Below are positions 47,722 to 60,282 of a stretch of DNA of 64,000 bases, in pieces. How positions within the stretch are numbered: position 1 is the stretch's first letter; the number at the start of each line of letters is the position of its first letter. The translations under genes were made by a program, and so were the position numbers. This DNA comes from Cerrena zonata (taxonomy: Eukaryota; Basidiomycota; Agaricomycetes; Polyporales; Cerrenaceae): NCBI GenBank assembly GCA_038087015.1, contig JASBNA010000014.1, positions 310,001-374,000 of the forward strand, written 5' to 3'. The notes beneath the pieces are model-generated. The model did no database searches and was not told the DNA's origin. It saw nothing but the letters and a program-made list of their open reading frames with translations.

Positions 47722-49915
47722 ATGGGTCTCGTTGTATCAATCTGTGCCCTGGCCGCTGTGTATTGGGTCCTACGACGTCTTAGTCGCATTGGGACAAGAG
47801 AGTCATACCTCCCTCCTGGTCCAACAACGACTCCGATTTTAGGAAATCTACTGGCCTTTCCAACATCGAGAGCTCATATTCGGTATTGCTAGAGGGTACC
47901 ACGTTCGCTAACAAATTGCTGACATTACCCTCAGATTCACAGAGTGGGCTCAAGAGTATGGGGCTATATTCTCCGTACGTTACTATCAATGACCATAGAA
48001 CATGGCGTGTAATATAAGCTTACCTGTCACTTTCAGCTCAAACTTGTGTCAAATAATGTCGTGGTCGTGTCGAGTGCGAAGCTCGTACGCGAACTAGACA
48101 TGAAGGGTGCGACCACCTCAGACCGGCCTGCAATACATGCAGCAGAAATTGTCTATGGTGATTATGAACTGGTGTTTGCCCGACACGGTATGTTTCAATC
48201 GTACGACTGCCATGTGTTTCTAAATGCAATGTCATGGGGTCAGGGACTGTTTGGAGAAAAGTTCGCCGCGTCGTCCAGGAAATTCTGACAGCAGAGAAAT
48301 GTTCTCAACATCTGGAAATACAGAAGGCGGAAGCGAGTGTTCTGATGTACGATATGTTGCAGAACCCTGAGGTTAGTGCGCTGACAGCTGTATTGATGTC
48401 GTCATGATTTGATCGCTAAGATTGCACGTTGACGTTTTGTAGAATTGGTACACGCACACGCGGCGTTATTCCGGTTCTGTCATTCTTGGGGTTGCTTTTG
48501 GAATTCATTGTCCCACATACGAGAACAGCTACGTGTCCAGGGTCTATCAGACGTTGTGGGACTGGCAGCAACTTCTCCGACCCGGAGGCATACCTCCTGT
48601 CGACATTTTCCCTTTCCTGAAGCACATCCCAAACAGATGGGCGCCATGGAAAGATCTCTGTCAGCAAATACGTAACAAACAAAGAGATCTCTTCTTTAGC
48701 CTCCTACAGGTATGTGAAGACCGCGTGTCAACAGGAAATCGTAGGGATTCTTTCCTCGAATATGTCCTCGACCGGCAGCAAGAATATGGTTTGGACAAAG
48801 AGATGATTGCGTGAGTGATAGTATGATCATTTCAATTCCAAATGGGTACTCACACATGTGATTTCTCAGTTACATCGGGGGCACATTGCTTGAGGCTGGT
48901 ACTGAAACTACTGCAGTCAATCTCCAGTCTTTCATTCTATGCATGACTGCCCGCCCCGAGATACAGCGTCGTGCACAACAAGAGATTGACAGGGTCGTAG
49001 GAACTACTCGAACACCTGACAAGAAAGACCTTGACGATTTACCGTACGTCCGAGCCCTCATCAAAGAGGTAAGTATCTCGGTAGTACCTTTGCTATCCAC
49101 TAAGCAACGAGCTTCCCTTAGCTTCACCGTTATCGACCTGTCGGACCGACTGCTGTCCCTCATGCAACAACCGCGGATGAGAGAGTGGGTTTAACGTGTT
49201 CTATTCTCTTCTATTATTTCAAATGTGCTTACTAGATCATCCAGATTGGAGAGTATTTACTTCCCAAAGGCACTACAATCTTTGTAAATCTATGTAAGAC
49301 ATTTCTCAAACTAATCTTGAAATATTATTACTGAAATACAATGACAGGGCACATCTTCCGAGATCCTGAGCTCTACGATAACCCAGATGAATTCAATCCT
49401 GATCGTTTCTTAAATTCAGAGTTTGGAACAAAACCGGGAGCTGATACTACAGGCTGTCGCGAAGACATGGTATTTGGTATTGGAAGAGTAGGTGTCATTA
49501 ATCTCGGATTGAGACATGTATTGAAGACTCCATTTTTAGCGTATTTGTCCTGGCCGATTCCTTGCCAGCAATGCTATCGTGGGTTCATTTTCATTTAATT
49601 TTTATTGTCCATTCATCCTAACGTTTTAAACAGGCCATGAATGTCCTCAACATACTGTGGGCATTCAACATCAGCCCAGCAAAGGATTCTGTGACGGGTC
49701 AACCCATCCCAGTGGATATTAACGATAGTATCGATGTGAGTCCATGTGATGTACCTTCCATTCATCCACGCTTACGGTCCACGGCATAGTCCATACTTCT
49801 TGCTCCCTTACCTTTCCAATGTGAAATCATGCCCCGGGATGAAGCGAGAGCAGAGATGATCAAATCTCAGTATGCTTCTGCTCAAGGTGTGTTCGCAGGA
49901 CTCCAGTGTGACTAA
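47722..49915 (+). CDS. cytochrome P450 monooxygenase, copy 2
   Basis: A tandem paralogue of the preceding gene, with matching introns and an intact frame. The anchor is MGLVVSICALAAVYWVL, the hinge LPPGPTTTPILGNLL, then VWRKVRRVVQEIL (C-helix with the heme-contacting WxxxR). The I-helix is [16 protein letters not shown], ExxR is KELHRYRP, the PERF region is DNPDEFNPDRFL, and the heme loop is FGIGRRICPGRFL with an intron after GR. It ends FAGLQCD. Relative to copy 1 it reads RELDMKGATTSDRP where copy 1 has a frameshift. The duplicate probably arose by unequal crossing over. Likely role: hydroxylation of xenobiotics or a secondary metabolite; the substrate is unknown. Confidence 0.93.
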
Positions 49916-50218
49916 TCCAGAAGCAAGAAGCCCTCCCGCTCTACCTTCTCATGTATGCTTCTCGTGGTTCCTATCATTATGGTTCCTATTATCGTATCTA
50001 CCCTGATACCCCCCTTTTCCTTTCTCGTTCAATATATCTTTGCTTTTGTATTTCTATTTGTTTCCAGGTACACTTACGAAACATCGTAGTGTTAAACATC
50101 CGTATGTCTAGTAATTATAACAAGTCGCGTGTGTCTACTGTTACCCCTAGCAGTGAGATGCCCGGGAGATGCCTGGGGAAGACACTTATATACAATTTAG
50201 TACTCCATGGGGCTACTT
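49916..50218. other. intergenic, convergent gene ends
   Basis: 303 bp holding the 3' ends of P450 copy 2 and of the carrier. T/C-rich, nothing else seen. Confidence 0.5.
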
Positions 50219-51730
50219 CTACATGGGATCTATTCCAAACAGCATCCGTATGCGTTCGAAAGCAATGAAGCTAACTATGGTATGTGTTCCAAGCTACAAG
50301 ATCGCAGTTAATCTCGATTTAGCCGTAGGAAGAATGCCGGAAAGGACGACTTACGCGACCCCAACACATGCCGAATCCTTTGAAGAAGGCTAGAGGCCCC
50401 TCGTTCACCATTATCTTTCTAATACAGTCAACTACGCCATTGAGCTTTCGTTCTTTGTCCGTCATGAGTCGGACTTTGACAACATCTGGAAGGAGATGAT
50501 CAGAGATAGCCAATGGAGATTACGAAATGATGTACTCGTACCTACGGGATTGGAAGTTATCGAGCAAAACAAGCTGCACAGCACCGACGTTAGTTGTAAT
50601 GCTGAGGATCACGAGAACAGAAATATCTTCACCCAGCAAACAAACTTGCGGTCAGGTGCAGACCAAGACCCTCCTCCATGATGCCTCGTCTTTTCAGAAC
50701 TTGTTTCACTTGGTCATAGGAACATATTTGCGATGACGACAATATGATTCCGCGAACTGTCGTAGCATCGACGCCACGATACAGAGCGGATAGTCCGCCT
50801 CTGATGGTGGAACCAGAACTTGCTCCTTCGCGCCATATTGCCGCAAACGCATGAGGGGTGTTGCGATATGGTCGGCCTTGGGGATAATACGCCTGCATGC
50901 GAACTACAGTAGGTTCAGTCAGCAATTGCTGAGATTTTTAAACCCCTCTGATACGGATGTACCTTTTACGAGATCCGCGGGGTTTGCAAGGGCACTTTAT
51001 CGTAAATTTAGAAATTGTATTAACAAAACAAGGAATACAAGACCAAGGGGACTTACGAGCCTATTGTTGCAGCGATACTTGCCGCTGTAACCTTAAGTCC
51101 CAAGCCTTCTCTTGATAGAGCACCCTTCGACATGATGTACAATCTGAATCACCGGTCAAGCTTCACGGTTGACAAACGCCTGCTGAGGGTTTGCACTTAC
51201 TTATCTTTGAAATATTCGTAGGACCCCAAACGAAGACCTGAATAGACTACTTCTCGTAGCATACTTGCTGTGAACCCGCCCATGAGGCTTCTTACACCTT
51301 CTTTTCGAGCCATTTCAAGGCCGACAGACCAAAATGCATTTGCTCTTGCACCCGGTGCTTACAAATTCAATGTCAGGACAGCCGGTGACTTTCCCCCGAG
51401 AAGATTAACATACTTTGTGTCCGTAGTTGTTGCCGGACCTGTATTTATGGTTTGTTAGATCACGACATTGCCTAAATTGTGATAATGCGAGAAGCACCTA
51501 CTTTGATGATGTCTAGAGGGTTACTTACCCCAGAAGCAACCATATCTAAAAACCCATTAGCACTTTCAATCCTAGCACTTTACTTTGTATGGCATACTGC
51601 TTAGGGCTGCGCCGACGAACTTGAGTCCATATTGGGCATTTTTCTGAGAACTCGAAGGTGAAGAAGATTTCGCAGATCCTGCGTTATCTCCGATGGCAAC
51701 TTTTCCCTCCAGAGTGACGGTTGTGGACAT
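50219..51730 (-). CDS. mitochondrial carrier (MCF) protein, dicarboxylate/UCP-like branch
   Basis: An inner-membrane solute carrier of six helices in three repeats, interrupted by many short introns. The start is MSTTVTLEGKVAIGDNAGSA, with a Ser-rich leader. All three P-x-[DE]-x-x-[KR] signatures are present after splicing: NPLDIIK, NPADLVK and NPVDVVKVR (the last assembled across an intron, N-P-V-D). The second repeat continues ARMQAYYPQGRPYRNTPH and LYRGVDATTVRGIILSSSQ, the third NEGPLAFFKGFGMCW, and the protein ends FERIRMLFGIDPM. RMQ and PYRNT in repeat 2 resemble the dicarboxylate/oxaloacetate/uncoupling-protein branch. Substrate assignment is inference. No frame defects found. Confidence 0.88.
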
Positions 51731-52547
51731 TGCAATATAGTCAATGGTCAAGGAGGATTGTGGCACAAAAAGCCACGATTCGTGGGCTTCGACCGGTATG
51801 GTGAGAGCATTGCGATATCATATACCATTGCAGGATTCCGAATTTTTGTGATCAAGTCGTGACCGTAGTGGTCGTAGTTACAAAGCGCCGGCGTCTGCCC
51901 GACTCTTTCCTTCCGATTTTCACCATCCATATGTTTTGACTTCCTACTCCGAATTATACTGTAAAGCACTCATTCCGAATTTCTGAGTCTGCCAACGATA
52001 TTCTGGTGTACTTCGGGACAAGGCATGAACACTTGTTCCATGATCTGAGACGCATCTCGTGGGATCTGTCCGGTGGTCTGGTGACTCCGCTGGCTGTGAA
52101 AGTACGTCCAAGGCTTCAAGTTCTTCGTTCTCCTACTAAGACAACTACATAACTAGTTTATGTATACCCTATTTGACACTAGAAAACTATACAAGATCGC
52201 ATGGTATTATAAGGGGAATGCATATGCGGCTAGTCAACCTCGTCCCTGTCGTAGACGTCAGAGGTGTATAGATCATAGCGACTTCATGCGCTATGCCGCT
52301 TTCAAAAGGCTTACGCATAGGTATGTCACATGCATATGATACTGAGCATCTTCGTGTGCTCTAGCATAATCAGTCATCACGCTCTTAGTGTGATAGTGGA
52401 CCTTCCGGACTATACCTCGCTTGGAGGGCTGTCAGGGTCCATCTCGATGTCGCGATATCTCGGTTCAGGACGAACGCTACAACCAGAGAATGATTCTCAG
52501 CAATTGCCCCGATATCGACTAGATCAAGGTACTCACTAGAAGCGGTT
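51731..52547. other. intergenic
   Basis: Upstream of the carrier and downstream of the next minus-strand gene. Only short unsupported ORFs on both strands. Confidence 0.45.
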
Positions 52548-53726
52548 CTACCCCTCCCTTTCAAGCAGGTCATTCAAACAACGGACAACAACCCCAGATC
52601 CTTCCTCGACTTTCCCCCTCTCGCCTTCTGTCAACCTTTGTAAGACTCTACCGAACCTGTCGGGATGCCATCTTCTCAATGCAGCCTTGACTCTTTCCTT
52701 TCTACTCTGTCCCTCGGAGTGATGAGACGAAAACAAGAATGCTGAGATCTGCGCCGGAGTGAGGTCAGCTACGCTCTTCGGTTGGTGTACCATGGGCCAC
52801 GGGATAGCGTTGAACTTCAGCGATGACTCCACGCTATCTGAGCTAGACGTGATGCGATTCCATCGGCTTTCATACATCTCCCATGCTCTACGTTCGACAT
52901 CTTCCCGACGGGGCTTCGTTCTTCGCTCCTCATGCGCCCGCTCTCGCTCCCTCGTAACATGGTCTCTCGTCTTCCGGGTCTCATGGGAACGTCGACACCT
53001 CTCGGCATCCTTTCTCTTCGAAGCTAACCTCCGGACCTCTTCCTGCACCAGCTTTTCCATCCTTTCCTGCCAACGACGTGTCAGTCTCGGATCCTCTTCA
53101 TCTTCAGAAAATAATTCATCGACAAAACAACCACGATCACAGCCCTGCTCGATAGTGATAGTCGTAAAGAAAGTATCTTCCTTCTTCTCTCGCTCCTGCT
53201 GCTGTTTCAAAATAAACTTTACCGCCTCCTCGTTCTTTCTAGACATCTCTGCGATCTCTTGTTCCAATACCCAAGTGTACGCCTTGGTCATCTTCTCCCA
53301 AGGTTCTCTTCTGCCGCCACCGCCACTGGTACTCCCCGTCCGACGAAACTGGATTCCCGCCGTGTTGGTACTCGCGGCTCGTGTACGACGAGGTGAAGGA
53401 CAACAACCCTGACAAGGTACTACTCCTAATCGAGCAGCTGGAGAACGAGGCGAAACAGAAAACGAATGAGCAGGTCGTCGAGGAGGGCCACCCGGAGGCA
53501 GATATTGATAATAAGTGGTAGGGGACGAGGGGAATGCCGGTAAAGTAGGAAAGGTGGGAAAGGCGTGGAAGAGAGGCGGTTGTGAAGGTTGTGGTAGTAA
53601 TGGTGGCGGAGGCGAGTTATATGGATAAGGTGATTGTAGGATGGAAGGGCCTTCTTGAAGAGACACGACTCTTGGTTGCCTCCTGGTATGCATCAATATT
53701 TGTTTCAATATACAATAGGCTTCCAA
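52548..53726 (-). CDS. NFKBIL1-like / J-domain-like C-terminal protein
   Basis: A single-exon 392-residue ORF. The N-terminal half is Pro-rich and disordered (PPPPLLPQPSQPPLFHAF), and the middle is a charged coiled coil (ERCRRSHETRKTRDHVTRER). The C-terminus has the pattern of NFKBIL1 proteins, a degenerate J-like helical hairpin: FNAIPWPMVHQPKSVADLTP, AQISAFLFSSHH and RVKAALRRWHPDRFGRVLQR, ending VVVRCLNDLLEREG. NFKBIL1 associates with mRNA processing in animals; its role in fungi is unknown. The WHPDRF core resembles the J-domain HPD loop, and HPD itself is present. A start at the second Met (MHTRRQP) is possible. Confidence 0.75.
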   Translation of the reverse strand: MEAYCILKQILMHTRRQPRVVSLQEGPSILQSPYPYNSPPPPLLPQPSQPPLFHAFPTFPTLPAFPSSPTTYYQYLPPGGPPRRPAHSFSVSPRSPAARLGVVPCQGCCPSPRRTRAASTNTAGIQFRRTGSTSGGGGRREPWEKMTKAYTWVLEQEIAEMSRKNEEAVKFILKQQQEREKKEDTFFTTITIEQGCDRGCFVDELFSEDEEDPRLTRRWQERMEKLVQEEVRRLASKRKDAERCRRSHETRKTRDHVTRERERAHEERRTKPRREDVERRAWEMYESRWNRITSSSDSVESSLKFNAIPWPMVHQPKSVADLTPAQISAFLFSSHHSEGQSRKERVKAALRRWHPDRFGRVLQRLTEGERGKVEEGSGVVVRCLNDLLEREG

Positions 53727-55221
53727 GTTCGGGTAATATCAACTGCAAACAGGATCACAGAGCGGGAAGGGAATAGGAATCCTGGACCTATGGTATGGAA
53801 TAAATGAAAGAGATGGAGGGGAGGGAGAGGGGGAAGAGTAATCTAGAATCTCCCGGAACTCTAGTCACCCTGCGCACGTCTGGCAAGGAAGGTGCACTGC
53901 AGATCCCAACTATCCAACTCCCGAGTAAGCACTAAGCAAGCACCGATACTGTACCGGGGGGAATGATAGCTCAAGATTTCCAAAGAAAATATGATCGAAA
54001 CCTAAGCTTAAGCTGTCGTGGCTCTGTATCCGACTCTGCAGGCTCGGGCACTTACTAGGGAGCTTAGAGTGCTAGCTATAGGGTCCTAGGGATCAATCAA
54101 AGCACCGGTATGAAAGAGACGTGTTGCGTGAACAGTTGGTGGGGTATATTTGTATTGCATCGCGGGTTGAGCCACAACTAACAGTTTGTATTAGAAGGGT
54201 AAGAGGGTATGTGATTCGGATGATTAGGATGTGATAGACTAACAAGGAGAAGACAAGGATGGCGTCTTGGGATGCATGTACCACATCTCAGCGTGTATAC
54301 CGCCTTGCCACCTCGTGTCGATAGCCATTGTTATTGGGTCAAGATGAAAGTCTGGAGTACTCTGCGTCCTTTCCGTGACTTCCCATCTTTTCCGTAACAT
54401 GCTTTGTTGGAGCCGGTTGGTCAATGACCTCCAAGTTCGGGGGTGGGCTTGAAAACTCGTGGCGTCGTGCGTAAACACCTCTGAACATGCGTCATGATAT
54501 CAGGGCCTCTTGGGTCTCAGGCCGATGTATATCAGGTCATGGTGGGATGGGTTTTTGGGAGAGTTCTGATGGGGAACGTTGGGACCGGTTGCGGATCCCT
54601 CATTTTGGGAGGTTTGTACGTGAAGTACGTACCCGATGCTTTATAATTCCCGAAGTACCTTGGATACGAAGTGGTAGAGTAAATACAAAAGAATGAGATT
54701 ACAATAATAGTAGTACAATACCGTTGGACTCGGATTCAATAAAATACAAAAGGATCAAACACTGCATACATACAGCCATTCTAATTCTGGAGAACCACCC
54801 AGTTTGGGCGCAAGCGTCGTGGTCCTAACATAGTTCGGTGGCAACAACACGAGATCAACTCGAGGCAGTTGAGAAGTCCGATACGCTGATACGTACTAAC
54901 TGCTGATAACTGTTATGATACTACTGGCAGCTATCGGAGCCCTTTGAGAGCAAAACGTTCTCAAGGGGATGACAGCGAATTGACGGGAATGAATGGTACG
55001 TATCATTCAATGAACCTCACCTTTGCTCAGCTTTACGCAGTTACGAAGATCACACCAAACGGGATATTAAGCCACATAAAAGTACATTCCAATCATGAGG
55101 GTTTGTTACATATCATGTACAACAATCGCATAGGGGAGGGCATCAAGACGTAATACCGTAGACCATATAACCGCAAGGACCAACAACATAGACCGGAGTC
55201 AACTAACTAACGTCAAACCGT
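53727..55221. other. 1.5-kb intergenic
   Basis: No gene I can support. A minus-strand 79-codon ORF (54239-54478) reads QSTPDFHLDPITMAIDTRWQ and looks more protein-like than its surroundings, but has no neighbouring exons I can join. The right side is the 3' flank of polyubiquitin. Confidence 0.4.
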
Positions 55222-56591
<1,370 letters not shown>

Positions 56592-57774
56592 TGTACTAGG
56601 AGATAAGACGAACAGAGATGTATGGGTGAGTTGGATGATGGTGGTTGGAAGAGAACCAGGGTGAGCAGCGCTGCGGCCTTATCTACGCCCAACCCCGCAA
56701 CTACCCGGGCGCGGTCAATGTAGTCATCCATCCCACAGCCATCGTCTTCGCGGTGCCGACTCGGTCCGGGCTGACCAGCTTTCTGACTTCACGTTCGACT
56801 TCAACTTGAAGAGGTTTAAAGCTTCTGGACCTGAGGTCTGTTAGATGTTACGCTAACTCATAATTCAAACCATGTTGTTACAGTAGTTTGGTGGTTTCAA
56901 CTTGGTAGTGACAGTTTCGAAACGAACACATGCAGGTCAAGTGCGGAATAAGGAAGGATGACAAGCACTACATACATCAGACAAGATGCCATTTGTATCC
57001 GTCTTGTTGCTGCAAGCCTCCCTGGCAAGGTATAGAGGCTCTCTGGGAGAAGAATCAAAGATGGAGAGCTTATATTTCCGGGCGGTGACAAGACACAATG
57101 TAACGCGACACGTCTTGAGTAAGATAGCATTATAGATGTTGTGAGGATTTTATACGTAGTGTAGTACTGCGCTAGCAGCACACGAAGACAACCAGAAAGA
57201 GAAAACAAAACAAAAGAGGACGTTACAGGGGTAAATCGAAGGCAGGGAATATGATGCATACCGTTGTGTTGTAGACAACACGTGAAAGAAAGCATTAAGT
57301 AGTAGAGAAACGCGTAGTTTGGCCTTTGACAAGGTCAGAAGATCCTCTAAACTACCTAGGCATAAAGAAATGTGCTATATATGAAAAATGGGGAGAGAGA
57401 GAAATAAGAAAAACTCGAGACGTCGAGCCACGCTCATTAGTATCTCAAATTGGTTGCTCCGCCTCGACGTCCCTCGACAGATCGACCATTGGCAGACCAA
57501 CTATCTTTAGTAGAACTCGAGCCGACTCATTAGTCTCCCCATTGGTGTCCAGAGAACCAACGATCAGGTTCGTCAGCCCACCTCTCAACGGTTCCGGCTC
57601 AAGCAGGCGGTGTGCGTTCAGTCCCTGAAGGATCTCCGGGTCCATCAGCTTCGTCTTGCTCGACTGGATACGTCCGGGGCTCTGGGCACATCCCATCAGA
57701 CGTTCCTGGTCGCAAAACGCACTGACCCGGTAGAGGGGCACGTCAGTTCCACCCACCAGAGTCAGATGGAACGA
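56592..57774. other. polyubiquitin upstream region and unassigned GC-rich segment
   Basis: 56600-56800 is the GC-rich presumptive promoter of polyubiquitin. Further out, 57445-57756 is a 103-codon minus-strand ORF (LLEPEPLRGGLTNLIVGSLD) of higher GC than its surroundings, directly after the alcohol dehydrogenase remnant. It does not match the missing C-terminal half of that enzyme and is unrecognised. A long minus-strand ORF at 56897-57295 is hydrophobic and probably chance. Confidence 0.35.
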
Positions 57775-58640
57775 ACGCTATAATCCCGGAGCCCGTCTCT
57801 TGAGCACACTAATCAAGTCACTGTAACGAGATTTTTCTAAATTCAGGATTCGAAGCTTAAGCTCACAATTCCGACAAGGCCAAGGCTAGTAACAGCGAAC
57901 GTTACTGCGCGATCGCTGGCAGTCAACTGCACCGTGTCGAGAGGGACGTGCTTGGGGATGAATCTGTTATAGAGATACGAGGTGTTACCGTGTTATGAAT
58001 AAGGACAGAAACCTTTGGATGCCGTAACGCTCGGAGAGCAGCGAAAGCTCCGGTAGGTAAGATATCAGTGAGAAGGATTAGGGACGTGTCGACTAGTTGG
58101 GTTCGCCCATGGAATAAGGATGTGACGTCGCCGATCTTAAGTAGTCTGCCGTCTGTCTTCGGAACGCGAAAATATTGGGCCTGTCGTCTTGGTAGATCTG
58201 GAGTTCCAAATAATGCGGAATGCACGCATCTCGCCGAAAATCCCATTCGACAAAAGCTATGGTTGACCAGCTTGAGTGCTATACGGCTAAGGAAATGGAC
58301 GTGCTTACTGGCAATCTCCACATAGTGAAGGGCGACACAGCTTTGCTACCAACTTGTAGGGTTGGGTAGAGTAAAGGGACGCTTGAAGCTTTCATCTAAC
58401 GCAATTACTTCCCCGACAAACTCATGACCCGAAGTCATGCTATTGTCACAGACGTTAAGGGATAGTACGGGATGGAATGGATTATTTTACCGCATACACG
58501 GCATGCATCATCGGGGTCAATCAACCAGAATTAAAGTCGCAAACCTTGGTCAATGACGGAAAGAAAAGAAAAGAGCTGACCGCGGAATAAGGATGGTCTC
58601 CACCCGAATGTCGAATGGCGGGGGATGGAAACAGAGTGCA
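57775..58640 (-). pseudogene. remnant of a zinc-dependent alcohol dehydrogenase
   Basis: Ordered fragments of the MDR alcohol dehydrogenase family are seen. PPFDIRVET (no in-frame ATG before it) comes first. Then DPDDACRV appears, but the catalytic-zinc segment that should follow is missing. Next are GHEFVGEVIALDESFKRPF and VGSKAVSPFT, followed by CRMGFSARCVHSALFGTP with part of the structural-zinc Cys set, then DTSLILLTDILPTGAFAAL and the start of the Rossmann fold (LGLVGI). The NAD-binding domain stops there. With no start, an internal deletion and no C-terminal third, this is a decayed gene rather than a simple frameshift. Some splice sites remain recognisable. Confidence 0.6.
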
Positions 58641-60282
58641 CGTTGCTCACCAGAACGCACTGCAGAGGGTATGGCTTGGATCTACGGGGATTTACAAGAG
58701 AAAGATACGAACGAGAGAAGAATGCTTGTCTATTTCAGACAGACCGCCATCGTAGTTGTGAGCAAGGTGCTCAGTTGCCGGTTCTCCGGGCCGCCTCGTC
58801 TGGTCAGTGAACACTCAAATTGTATGCAGACCTAAGTAGTTTGAACCTTGATTCAAAAACGTCGCGATTCGGTTACCATAGCATTCACCAAGTGTTACAA
58901 CGTCGCATTGTGCCAACTTTACAATAGGAAATACCTATCCGACTCTTCTAAATGTGGTCATACACTGGCATGAGAACCTTACATAAAGGAAGGTTTCGGC
59001 CAAATAATACTTGAGTATGACAACACCACACCCTTATGTGCGGACCAGCATCTACTTATTCAAGTGATGTACGGCCTCATCCCGTAAGCACATCTGTAGA
59101 TGTCAAGAGTGGTCCATTTCATCTATTGATCTCTTTCTTTCACGGCCATCACTGGCAGTCTCAAGGAGACGGCTTTCATTTGACTGCAAAAGGCAGAGGT
59201 CAGCATCTTTCCAATCTCTTGTTCGCGTATACATCTCAAGTTGCTCGATATCGCACTTCATTTTTCATCTTGCGGAACACATCATCACGATACATATTTA
59301 ATAAATGAATCAATCGTTCCGCGTTCACATCAGCCCCGTCGCAAGACTTTGACATTATGGTGCGTAGAGTGGTATATCATCCCCGGTTGATTGACCGGAA
59401 CCATTCAGTGCATCGATTGGTGACAGCGTTTGAAATCATCTTGGCTTAAGGGGAATCAGGAACCTGTCGTCGGGCCACTATAGGATAAGGGGGATCGGAG
59501 GTGTTGAACAGTTCTAGCGCGACAAAGTCTATTTGAAAGTGTGCGCACATCAGTTCCCACTGACAGCTCTTCTGAGCCCTTTTGGCATTAGCAAGGAAAC
59601 GACGAGACATAGCCAGACTTGTCATTTAACCCTTCGGGTTCATTACTCGGACGAAGCCTTTCTGATGTGAGAAAAACGGGCGCCGGTGCTCAACGGTACT
59701 CACACCTCTGAGCATGTGCGTCTGGCCTCCCACCATAGCGCTTGATGCAATCATATAGTCCTTGACCACGACCGTATATGTATGTCGAATTGACCGAGCT
59801 CGGTGATTCTACTGGTGCTTTCTAAAACACCGCATTGGAAGTAGGCCAGCGCGCGCCAGCTCTGCACATACCCCCGGTCACATTCCAAATTTCTCACCGC
59901 AACCGCCAAGTGACGACAAGCATGCTTTGTGGCGACCAGGGACGTGTCATTGGATGAAGACGAGTAACGAGAGGGGTCGATGAACGCACGTATGGCTTGG
60001 GCGGGTGAGCTGAGACGGCGGCGGTGGCGGCAGGAGCAAACCACGAAACCTACTATAACGGGGAGGAGGAAATGGAATTGATGGGAGCTTAGGTCATGGC
60101 AGGGTGTAAAGATGATCGCAAACGCTGTCAATCGAGCTGAGAATTCATAAGAGACTTCGAGTCGGCAACATGTTGTTAGACAGAGAATTCACTTCCCTCC
60201 TCCCGTTTCCGTCCCCATTCTCCTCCTCGGCGGGCATCGTTCTTGTTCTCCTTCGTCGACCTCCCTGTCGCCGTCTCTCGCG
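58641..60282. other. 1.6-kb interval, one doubtful ORF
   Basis: No gene I can support. A minus-strand 126-codon ORF (59751-60131) starts MTAFAIIFTPCHDLSSHQFH and has one hydrophobic stretch (FLLPVIVGFVVCSC). It lies head-to-head with the next gene and could be real, but nothing is recognised. Confidence 0.4.

Noticed and set aside
35846..49915. A secondary-metabolite biosynthetic gene cluster
   Set aside because: Tailoring enzymes only. No polyketide synthase, NRPS, terpene synthase, transporter or cluster regulator seen, and unrelated genes intervene.
56897..57295. 132-codon hydrophobic minus-strand ORF near polyubiquitin
   Set aside because: Hydrophobic but irregular, with no homology signal or splice context; consistent with chance in the upstream region.
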